Source: Comchoanobacter sp040266255
GTDB taxonomy: Bacteria; Pseudomonadota; Gammaproteobacteria; Comchoanobacterales; Comchoanobacteraceae
Reading direction: 5' to 3'
Length of the DNA stretch: 41,726 nucleotides
Assembly: GCA_040266255.1 (NCBI GenBank)
Contig: JBDQEV010000009.1
Coordinates: forward strand, 1 to 41,726
Translations under genes and position numbers: made by a program
The notes under the pieces: model-generated
What the model saw: the letters and a program-made list of their open reading frames with translations, nothing else
Databases searched by the model: none
What the model was told of the DNA's origin: nothing
Shown here: positions 1-6,301 of the stretch, piece after piece
Numbering within the stretch: position 1 is the first letter of the stretch
Layout of the letters: the number at the start of each line of letters is the position of its first letter

Positions 1-576
1 TAACATTGATGCAACAGTCGCATATGCAGCACCAACCGCTCCGAACTCTGGGATCCATAAAAGATCTAGACCAATATTAATTAAGTTAGTCATAATGAGT
101 GTAATTAAGACAATATAGTTTTGGTATGTCCCAATTAAAAAGCCAATGATGGTGCTGGATATCGGCCAACATATACCCCCAATCATAAGGATCTTAAAGT
201 AGTTAAGGCCATGTTCGTGGACTACACTAGGAACGATGACATCTGCAAGCATGTAGGCAGTAAAAAATATGAGACTACTGAGTAATGAAAATATAATGAG
301 TTGCCAGGTAATGGCTCCAATTTTATCATACTGTTTTGCACCATTATATTGTCCAACATAGATCTTATTGATATATGCAATAGATGATAACGAGAATAGC
401 AACATCCACGAAAAGTTACTACTGGTTGTGACATGAGTCATCATGTCTGTGTCATACTGAGCAAGAATAATACGATCAATGAAGATGGTGGTGTTTGATG
501 CTAGACCAGCAATAATTAAAGGTAAGGCAATTTTAAAAACAGATTTTAATTGAGGGGAGGGTAGGCAAGTGTCCAT
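1..576 (-). CDS. MATE-family multidrug/cation exporter, N-terminal part (cut by left edge)
   Basis: An open frame starts at an ATG (complement of 574-576) and stays open to the left edge, giving the first 192 residues of a polytopic membrane protein. The start reads MDTCLPSPQLKSVFKIALPL, then LIIAGLASN, and the fragment holds about five hydrophobic segments. The last visible part, with PEFGAVGAAYATVAS, is the glycine/alanine-rich motif typical of the end of the N-terminal half of MATE exporters, which expel cationic compounds using a Na+ or H+ gradient across the inner membrane. No substrate can be inferred. A polysaccharide-flippase relative in the same superfamily is the main alternative. 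Confidence 0.72.
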   Translation of the reverse strand, partial: MDTCLPSPQLKSVFKIALPLIIAGLASNTTIFIDRIILAQYDTDMMTHVTTSSNFSWMLLFSLSSIAYINKIYVGQYNGAKQYDKIGAITWQLIIFSLLSSLIFFTAYMLADVIVPSVVHEHGLNYFKILMIGGICWPISSTIIGFLIGTYQNYIVLITLIMTNLINIGLDLLWIPEFGAVGAAYATVASML

Positions 577-650
577 AGCTGTATCTGTCGTCTTGTATAT
601 TTATTGTAACGCTCTCTTCATAGGAGCGCAATATAATTTGCCATATTGAG

Positions 651-788
651 TGTATTATACTATATGGCGTTAAATATCTGATATTGGGTGAAGGTTAGGA
701 AATGGATCAGAAGCAATCACCTAAGCAGGTAAAGGTTGAGGGTCAGCAATACGCATCTAATTTGTTGAATGTGAATTGGCCTTAAAAA
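651..788 (+). pseudogene. Decayed remnant of the 3' end of a second copy of the downstream TALE-like gene
   Basis: About 135 bp here align with the 3' end and downstream flank of the TALE-like gene (3608-3749). A 14-bp block at 654-667 is identical to 3611-3624. The segments GTGAAGGTTAGGA/GTGAGGGTCTAGAG, ATCACCT, GGTCAGCA and CTTAAAAA recur in the same order, with one 1-nt gap and one 3-nt gap. The translated tails are alike: KVEGQQYASNLL here and KIEGQQQAFNLS after the effector stop. The frame is broken by the 1-nt gap and by stops. A 27-codon ATG frame (702-785) lies inside it, but I see no reason to think it is functional. Confidence 0.6.
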
Positions 789-851
789 AGATTTAGTCCC
801 TTGATATTTGGATATAAAATAAAATTATGGTATCGTATGTTCTGAATAAAC

Positions 852-857
852 TATAAT
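852..857 (+). promoter_or_regulatory. Possible -10 element of the TALE-like gene
   Basis: A perfect TATAAT lies 12 nt before the ATG at 870. No good -35 is found at 16-18 nt spacing. If it is used, the leader would be only about 6 nt, which fits the absence of a Shine-Dalgarno sequence. The alternative is TTGATA (801-806) with TATGGT (826-831), giving a leader of some 30 nt. Confidence 0.3.
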
Positions 858-869
858 AATATTAATGAA

Positions 870-3668
870 ATGAAAGGGTTAGAGGGATTGTCGTTAGGTG
901 CAGAGTTAATAAGGCAAGTAAAAAAGTTATCGGGTCCAGCAAAGCAAGCATTTGAAGATCTATCACAAGATATAAGAAAAGATCAGCTAGATAAATATGG
1001 ATTTTCTACAAAGGAAGTTCTTAAGATATTGAGCCATATCGGAGGGGCAAATAACTTAGCAGCACTACTGAGTTTGCTTGAATCTAATGGTGATAAAAGT
1101 AAGCTGCAAGAATTGATAGAGGTGGGATTTACTGTTGAGAAATTGGTTAGTGTATTGAATCATGATGGTGGATCAAATAACTTAACAGCACTTCAGAGTT
1201 TGCTTAAAAAAGAGGGAGGTAAGCCCCGACTACAGGCATTGATAGAAGCTGGATTTACTATAGAACAACTGGTTCGCGTATTGAGTCATGCCGGTGGATC
1301 AAATAACTTAACAGCACTTCAGGGACTGCTTAAAAAAGATGGAAGTGAGATCCGACTGCAGGTATTGATAGGGGCTGGATTTACTATTAAGCAATTAGTT
1401 GCTGTATTGAGCCATATTGGTGGGTCAAAGAATTTAGCAACACTTTGGAGTTTGTTTAAAAAATCTGGAGCGAAAAATAAGCTGCAAGAATTAGTAGAGT
1501 TTGGGTTCACTACTGAAAAGTTGGTAAAGATTTTAAATAATGATGGTGGATCGAAGAATTTAGCTACACTACTGAGGCTGATTGAAAAACATGGAGATAA
1601 AACCCGGCTGCAAGCATTAAAAGATGCTGGGTTTACGACTGAGCAATTGGGTCGCATATTGAGTCATGCCGGAGGGCTAAATAGCTTAACAGTACTTCAG
1701 AGCTTGTTTGAAAAACATGGAGATAAAACTCGGCTGCAAGCATTAAAAGATGCTGGGTTCACGATTGAGCAATTGGGTCGCATATTGAGTCATTCTGGAG
1801 GATCACATAATTTAATAGGACTTCAGGGTTTGCTTGAAAAACACGGTGATGAGACCTGGTTGGAAGCATTGAAAGATGCTGGATTTTCTGTTGAGGAATT
1901 GGTAAAAGTTTTGAATAACAAGGGTGGATCAAATAACTTAAAAGGGCTTCAGTGTTTGCTTGAAAAAGATGGAGATAAAAGTAGACTGCAAGCATTAAAA
2001 GATGTTGGGTTTACGATTGAGCAATTGGGTCGCATATTGAGTCATGCCGGAGGGCTAAATAGCTTAACAGTACTTCAGAGCTTGTTTGAAAAACATGGAG
2101 ATAAAACTCGGCTGCAAGCATTAAAAGATACTGGATTTTTTGTTGAGCAATTGGGTCGCATATTGAGTCATGCTGGAGGATCACATAACTTAATAGGACT
2201 TCAGGGTTTGCTTGAAAAACACGGTGATAAGACCTGGTTGGAAGCATTGATAGATTCTGGATTTTCTGCTGAGCAATTGGTTGAAGTTTTGAGCCATGGC
2301 GGTGGATCAAAAAATATAGTAGCATTAGTTGGTTTGCTTGAAGATGACGGATGTAAAAGTCAGCTGCAAGTATTGATAGAGGCGGGATTTTCTATTGATA
2401 AATTGGTTGACATATTAAGCAATGATGGTGGATCAAATAATTTAAAAGCGCTGAGAAGTTTGCTTGAAAAAGATGGAGATAAAAGTAGACTGCAAGCATT
2501 GATAAATTCTGGATTTTCTGCTGATCAATTGGTTAAAATTTTGAGTAATCCAGGAGGATCAAGTAACTTAACGGCATTGCAGGCTTTTTTAAGCACTCAT
2601 ATTCATTTGCAGTCTTTTTTAAAATCTCACCATAAAGAAATATTCACTCTATCTTCGAAAAAAGCAAAATCATCTCACATTCATTTACTGAATAAAATAT
2701 TGGATCAGGCAGCATGTCGAGACTTTTTAGTTGAGAATAATGGTGCTTTCGTTCATCTCATTAAATGTATTAAGAAGAAATCAGGAAAAGCATGCAATGC
2801 GTTCATAGTCAACTTGGGTGCTATACAAGATATATGTTCTGGGTATGATGCCGCGCCTGCGCAAAATAAACGAAAAAACACAAGTGATGCCGTGTCTGCG
2901 CAAAAGAAACGAAAAAACACAAGTGATGCTGCGCCTGCAAAAAAGAAACGAAAAGAAATGAGCGCTGCTGTTGGCAATGATGTTGATTCTAATTCGGTTA
3001 GTGCTACTCAGACAAAGCCAGTTTTACAACAATTGCACCCAGTGAATGAAAGGATAGTAACAGACGCAATTATTAGATTGCGTACAACGTTGAATGGAGT
3101 TGTCAGCAGTGTATCCAGAAACTGTGCAATATTGCTCAAATATTTAAGGCATTCATTAGCTTGCTATCGGAGTAATGGTAAGCTATTAGAGAGGACCCTC
3201 TCCCCTCAATCTTGTCGTCCATTAGATGCGCTACTTGAAGTCGTCGGGCAGCATACAACTGCTTTAACTGGAGGTGAGAGAGATTTGTGTGCTCACTCTG
3301 GAATGCAGGACATTCTGCTTGGTACCGATGTTGAAGAGCCTACTGTTCCGGTGATTCAAGCAACTAAAAGCGAAATAAGCTTAAGTCAGTTTCCCACCTT
3401 GTTTGCAAGTGATCAATCAGAGTGTACTCGGTTGTTAGAAGTATCATGGTGGTTGGATGATGAAAAAACAATAGGACATGTGATGGGTGCGATTACTAGA
3501 AAAGATGGGATGCTGTTATTTGATCCTCAGAAGTATACAGGACTAGGCGCATCGCCAATGCTTGATTTACCACAGTTTGAGCAATATTGCTCTCAAAATA
3601 AAGTTAAAGAATTATACTATATGGAGCTTGATGCTTGGAGACAGAGTGAGGGTCTAGAGATAAGTTAA
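870..3668 (+). CDS. TALE-like repeat effector with nuclear-localisation motifs and papain-like C-terminal domain
   Basis: 932 residues. Residues 1-44 form a helical cap. Residues 45-548 are 12 full 42-residue repeats and 549-575 a partial 13th. Each repeat begins like a TALE/Bat repeat (F-[ST]-x-x-[EQ]-L-V-x-[IV]-L-[SN]-[HN]-x-G-G-x-x-N-L), with H/N at 12, a variable residue at 13 and GG at 14-15. In known TALEs this loop reads one DNA base per repeat. Residues 660-698 are three 13-residue units with KRK, KKRK and KKKRK, like the SV40 nuclear signal. The C-terminus has NC (C752), GH (H870) and DPQ (D885, Q887), as in papain-like toxin domains. The tail is acidic with Leu at -4, compatible with Dot/Icm export. 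No signal peptide and no Shine-Dalgarno are seen. DNA binding by this protein is inferred, not shown. A protein-binding repeat scaffold is the main alternative. Confidence 0.8.
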   Translation: MKGLEGLSLGAELIRQVKKLSGPAKQAFEDLSQDIRKDQLDKYGFSTKEVLKILSHIGGANNLAALLSLLESNGDKSKLQELIEVGFTVEKLVSVLNHDGGSNNLTALQSLLKKEGGKPRLQALIEAGFTIEQLVRVLSHAGGSNNLTALQGLLKKDGSEIRLQVLIGAGFTIKQLVAVLSHIGGSKNLATLWSLFKKSGAKNKLQELVEFGFTTEKLVKILNNDGGSKNLATLLRLIEKHGDKTRLQALKDAGFTTEQLGRILSHAGGLNSLTVLQSLFEKHGDKTRLQALKDAGFTIEQLGRILSHSGGSHNLIGLQGLLEKHGDETWLEALKDAGFSVEELVKVLNNKGGSNNLKGLQCLLEKDGDKSRLQALKDVGFTIEQLGRILSHAGGLNSLTVLQSLFEKHGDKTRLQALKDTGFFVEQLGRILSHAGGSHNLIGLQGLLEKHGDKTWLEALIDSGFSAEQLVEVLSHGGGSKNIVALVGLLEDDGCKSQLQVLIEAGFSIDKLVDILSNDGGSNNLKALRSLLEKDGDKSRLQALINSGFSADQLVKILSNPGGSSNLTALQAFLSTHIHLQSFLKSHHKEIFTLSSKKAKSSHIHLLNKILDQAACRDFLVENNGAFVHLIKCIKKKSGKACNAFIVNLGAIQDICSGYDAAPAQNKRKNTSDAVSAQKKRKNTSDAAPAKKKRKEMSAAVGNDVDSNSVSATQTKPVLQQLHPVNERIVTDAIIRLRTTLNGVVSSVSRNCAILLKYLRHSLACYRSNGKLLERTLSPQSCRPLDALLEVVGQHTTALTGGERDLCAHSGMQDILLGTDVEEPTVPVIQATKSEISLSQFPTLFASDQSECTRLLEVSWWLDDEKTIGHVMGAITRKDGMLLFDPQKYTGLGASPMLDLPQFEQYCSQNKVKELYYMELDAWRQSEGLEIS
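1002..2600 (+). repeat. Array of thirteen 126-bp (42-residue) TALE-like coding repeats
   Basis: The phenylalanine-initial repeats start every 126 bp from 1002; the 13th is truncated after about 29 residues. Residues 12-13 of successive repeats are HI, HD, HA, HI, ND, HA, HS, NK, HA, HA, HG, ND, NP, each followed by GG. TALE repeats are 33-35 residues. The extra eight here lie in the second half, around G-D-K-[ST]-R-L-Q-A-L-[IK], which may add a short third helix. Confidence 0.85.
2847..2963 (+). repeat. Three tandem 39-bp repeats encoding basic nuclear-localisation-like motifs
   Basis: Three 13-residue units follow one another: DAAPAQNKRKNTS, DAVSAQKKRKNTS and DAAPAKKKRKEMS. The basic cores strengthen along the series, the last (KKKRK) being nearly the SV40 large-T signal. 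They lie in a flexible Ala/Ser/Asp-rich linker between the helical repeats and the C-terminal domain, where a nuclear signal would be exposed. Confidence 0.75.
3030..3668 (+). other. Candidate papain-like (Tox-PL-type) domain of the TALE-like protein
   Basis: Residues about 720-932. The order NC (C752) followed by a helix, then G-H-V (H870) about 118 residues later, a K-D-G turn, and a hydrophobic strand ending F-D-P-Q (D885-Q887) matches the Cys-His-Asp layout of papain-fold toxin domains, in which the Cys follows an Asn and the His and Asp sit on adjacent strands. This is pattern recognition only. The domain could also be a deamidase or transglutaminase, or inactive. Confidence 0.45.
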
Positions 3669-3855
3669 GATCTATCACCTTGTCGGGTAACCAAGATTGA
3701 AGGTCAGCAGCAAGCTTTCAATTTATCACACTTGATTTAGACTTAAAAAGGGATATCATGGAAATGAAATTTATGACGATAAAGGTAAATGCATGTATGT
3801 GTACAACTCATTTACCGATTTGCCATTAGGGAATAGTATCAAAAAGAAAGTTTAG
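3669..3855 (+). pseudogene. Frame remnants after the TALE-like gene
   Basis: Directly after the TAA stop the same frame continues for 23 codons (3669-3737) before a TAG and includes KIEGQQQAFNLS, the segment also found in the remnant upstream of the gene. In another frame, 3736-3855 encodes 39 residues with normal composition (GYHGNEIYDDKGKCMYVYNS and on to a KKKV end) but no start. Both look like fragments of a longer gene end. The remaining 90 bases up to mpl show nothing clear. Confidence 0.4.
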
Positions 3856-3946
3856 GATTTTAGACTGTAGAGTTTTAATACTAAGCTAAAGCATAGCTGT
3901 TATGGTTGTTTTATCGTTTACGATGCAGGGATTGTTGGAGGACAAA

Positions 3947-5215
3947 ATGAGGGTTGTAATACTTGGTGTATGTGGATCATTAACCTCGGGAATTGCTATC
4001 ATTGCCCAGCAGCTGGGTTATGAGGTACTAGGGTTTGATCGATTTTTTGCTGATCCTGCACATCGTGTATTACAGGCGCACCAAATTACTTGTTATACAC
4101 TAGATGATGTATTATCTCATCTCAAGCCTACGGATTGTGTGATCGTTGCTAATCAGATGACCAGAGCGATGCCATTGATCTCAGAGTTAATTACAATGAA
4201 GATTAAGTTGTACTCTGCACCAGAGTGGTTAGGCGAGTTTGTGCTTAGAAAAAGAAAAGTGATTGCAGTTGCTGGTTGTCATGGTAAAACTACAACAACT
4301 GCGATGATTGCTAGTACGTTACAGTCCTTAGGCAATGATTGTGGTTACTTAATTGCAGGCACCCCTAATGGTTTGGAAAACCCAGCACACCTTGGTTCGT
4401 CTGAGTACTTCGTCATTGAAGCAGATGAGTACGATAGTGCATTTTTTGATAAACGCCCAAAGTTTCTACATTACTGGCCACACTTTTTAGTGTTGGGAAC
4501 GATAGAGTTTGATCATGCAGACATTTATGCAGATTTTGCACAAATGCTGCAGCAGTATAAGTTTTTGCTGAGAATTACAGCACCTAAAGGTGCTGTAGTG
4601 TATTCAAATTTACCAAATGAGTTTCAAGATGCATTAGATGCCTCGAAGTTAGCTCAGTATAAAACACCATGCAGTAAGATTGCTCTTAGCATTCCAGGAG
4701 CCTTCAATGAGAGCAATGCCGCAAGAGCAATGCTGGTTTGCCAGCTGATGGGTTATAGCTCCTCAGATATTTTAAGATGCCTTGCTGAATTTAGAGGTGT
4801 GAAGAGAAGGTGTGAAGTTGTATATAAAGGTCTTGTGACTATGATTGATGATCACGCGCACCATCCAACTGCAGTTAGTTCAACTTTAGAGATCTTCAAA
4901 GATCAGAATACTCATTTGGTATACTTTCCTAAAACACATACTCAACGCAAAGATATACACCATCAGCAACTGTGTGAGATCTTAAAGCAAGCACAGTATT
5001 CTTATATCTTATTGCCTGAACAGCATCATTTACAGATTGAGTCATATCGTCAATCAGGGGTTTGTGTGGGCAACGAAGATGAGGTTTTCCATGCACTTGA
5101 GAATCAAACGGCTGATGGAGATGTGATCTTATTTTGCACGCCAGTTCGATTGGTCAAGCTCATGAAAAGAGTGAGGTTGCTGTTTGAAAAGGGCTATCAA
5201 AGTTGCTCAATGTAG
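3947..5215 (+). CDS. mpl: UDP-N-acetylmuramate:L-alanyl-gamma-D-glutamyl-meso-diaminopimelate ligase
   Basis: Joins recycled murein tripeptide to UDP-MurNAc in the cytoplasm, with ATP. The start at 3947 is chosen because GGAGG (3937-3941) precedes it by 5 nt and the Rossmann-like N-terminus (RVVILGVCGSLTSG) begins there; an upstream in-frame start at 3902 lacks this. 422 residues, a little shorter than the usual 450 or so. The ATP loop reads G-C-H-G-K-T (K114) instead of the usual GTHGKT. The Mur-ligase segments EADEYDSAFFDKRPKF, the following LGTIEFDHADIY, and DDHAHHPTAV are those of Mpl rather than MurC. It stands alone between the effector remnants and tRNA-Ser. Confidence 0.93.
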   Translation: MRVVILGVCGSLTSGIAIIAQQLGYEVLGFDRFFADPAHRVLQAHQITCYTLDDVLSHLKPTDCVIVANQMTRAMPLISELITMKIKLYSAPEWLGEFVLRKRKVIAVAGCHGKTTTTAMIASTLQSLGNDCGYLIAGTPNGLENPAHLGSSEYFVIEADEYDSAFFDKRPKFLHYWPHFLVLGTIEFDHADIYADFAQMLQQYKFLLRITAPKGAVVYSNLPNEFQDALDASKLAQYKTPCSKIALSIPGAFNESNAARAMLVCQLMGYSSSDILRCLAEFRGVKRRCEVVYKGLVTMIDDHAHHPTAVSSTLEIFKDQNTHLVYFPKTHTQRKDIHHQQLCEILKQAQYSYILLPEQHHLQIESYRQSGVCVGNEDEVFHALENQTADGDVILFCTPVRLVKLMKRVRLLFEKGYQSCSM

Positions 5216-5229
5216 TTTATTATAAAGGT

Positions 5230-5314
5230 GGAGGGGTGCCAGAGTGGTCAAATGGCTCCGACTCGAAATCGGCTGGGGGTAAAACCCACGCGGGTTCGAA
5301 TCCCGCCCTCTCCG
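5230..5314 (+). tRNA. tRNA-Ser (anticodon CGA)
   Basis: The acceptor GGAGGGG (5230-5236) pairs with CCTCTCC (5307-5313) with one G-T pair. The anticodon stem CCGA/TCGG encloses CTCGAAA, giving anticodon CGA. A long variable arm (class II) and a GTTCGAATC T-loop follow. The discriminator is G5314, and no CCA is encoded. It lies 14 nt after the mpl stop and may be co-transcribed with it. Confidence 0.95.
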
Positions 5315-5368
5315 AAATTGTTGTGATATGATATCATAGTATGTTTGAAATAGCTTAGGAGAGCACCA

Positions 5369-6301
5369 GTGAGGTTTCCATCGTTTACTATCAATACCTC
5401 GATTTTCACTTTTTCTCTGAATAATGAGACTCGGAATTGGGGCGTAGAGTATATTAACTTTCAATTGTTCGGGGTTGAAGTATTAAAGGTCTGTAAACTT
5501 TTTTCAAAAGAGCAGCTGTCAGAGACTGAAGAGTGTCCAAATCAGCCCCGTGATTGTATAGTAATGAGCTTCATGGGTTTGATACTAGGAAAATGGAATG
5601 AACGCTCATCCTCAGGTAATGTTTTAGATAGGGTAGGCCGACGGTATTTATTATCAATTGGACCGTTAGTCTTAGCAGGATTGGTTGCTTGCTATCTATT
5701 AAATTATGTGCCATTTTTGTTTGTGTTATTGCCTTCCTATCATGCTTTAATGTCAATGTCGTTGTATGAGTTGCCTTTATTTCTAGCCAATGTGAAGATT
5801 TTGATTAGTTTGTGTCGTGCTACAGTTTCTTCTGTAATATTGGCGCTTCGCTTATCAATAAAGGGGTATGGCTCATTTTGGAGTAGGTCAAATATATCAC
5901 ACATGCTAAGAGGCTTTTTTGTGCCAGATTTAATATGTGCATTAGTCTCTGTTCCAGTAGCACTTTATACACCTTATGGCTGTTGGGCTGCTATTGCCTC
6001 TATTACAGTCTGCTCAATTCTAAAAGCGCTCGCAGAAGGTGGCGCTGTTTTGAGGTTGAATTTGTTCCCACATATATGTATTTCAGTCTTTGAGTTTGTC
6101 GTAACGCCAGTCTCAGCAGCAATATCGTTGTTGCATTGTTCACTGCTTGCCTTCGACTTCAGACTTGGGGTGCCTCATGATATATCAATGATTTCTTCTA
6201 AAGCATTAGCATATACTGATTGGGCGTCTGCATCTGATAGATTGGTTTTAGTTGAAAGTAGAGATACGCCTCATAGATCAGCTGGATCAAGTTCTGCCTA
6301 A
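5369..6301 (+). CDS. Orphan multi-pass membrane protein
   Basis: 310 residues, not recognised. The GTG start is preceded by AGGAGA at good spacing. After a polar N-terminus of about 90 residues come four to six hydrophobic stretches, roughly residues 92-145 and 185-270, and a short polar tail rich in Ser. No catalytic motif is visible. It follows tRNA-Ser, overlaps the end of ligA by 15 bp in convergent orientation, and resembles the large orphan membrane proteins found as effector candidates in intracellular gammaproteobacteria. That is context only. Confidence 0.6.
   Translation: MRFPSFTINTSIFTFSLNNETRNWGVEYINFQLFGVEVLKVCKLFSKEQLSETEECPNQPRDCIVMSFMGLILGKWNERSSSGNVLDRVGRRYLLSIGPLVLAGLVACYLLNYVPFLFVLLPSYHALMSMSLYELPLFLANVKILISLCRATVSSVILALRLSIKGYGSFWSRSNISHMLRGFFVPDLICALVSVPVALYTPYGCWAAIASITVCSILKALAEGGAVLRLNLFPHICISVFEFVVTPVSAAISLLHCSLLAFDFRLGVPHDISMISSKALAYTDWASASDRLVLVESRDTPHRSAGSSSA

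Larger units (their letters stand above)
577..869. other. Intergenic region upstream of the TALE-like gene
   Basis: This stretch holds the leader of the minus-strand MATE gene, the decayed effector remnant, and an AT-rich segment just before the effector start. A TTGATA at 801-806 followed 19 nt later by TATGGT, and a TATAAT at 852-857, are the only promoter-like elements I see. No RNA gene was recognised. Confidence 0.4.

Noticed and set aside
702..785. A 27-codon gene upstream of the effector
   Set aside because: It falls within the decayed copy of the effector 3' end and is better explained as a chance ATG in a remnant.
1319..2325. Three antisense open frames within the TALE-like repeats
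   Set aside because: They recur with the repeat period, have no Shine-Dalgarno sequence and no family features; they are shadows of the repeat coding.
1002..2600. Regular repeats suggesting a CRISPR array or DNA satellite
   Set aside because: The 126-bp period is a continuous coding frame with protein-level conservation; no short identical repeats separated by unique spacers.
1002..2600. Leucine-rich or ankyrin repeats as explanation of the array
   Set aside because: The period (42), invariant GG after a two-residue H/N-x loop and the F-[ST]...LV.IL start do not match LRR (20-29) or ankyrin (33, TPLH) patterns.
5207..5464. Minus-strand frame across tRNA-Ser
   Set aside because: It is the translated complement of the tRNA; no protein family.
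5230..6301. Genomic island inserted at tRNA-Ser
   Set aside because: No integrase and no repeat of the tRNA 3' end found in the downstream sequence.
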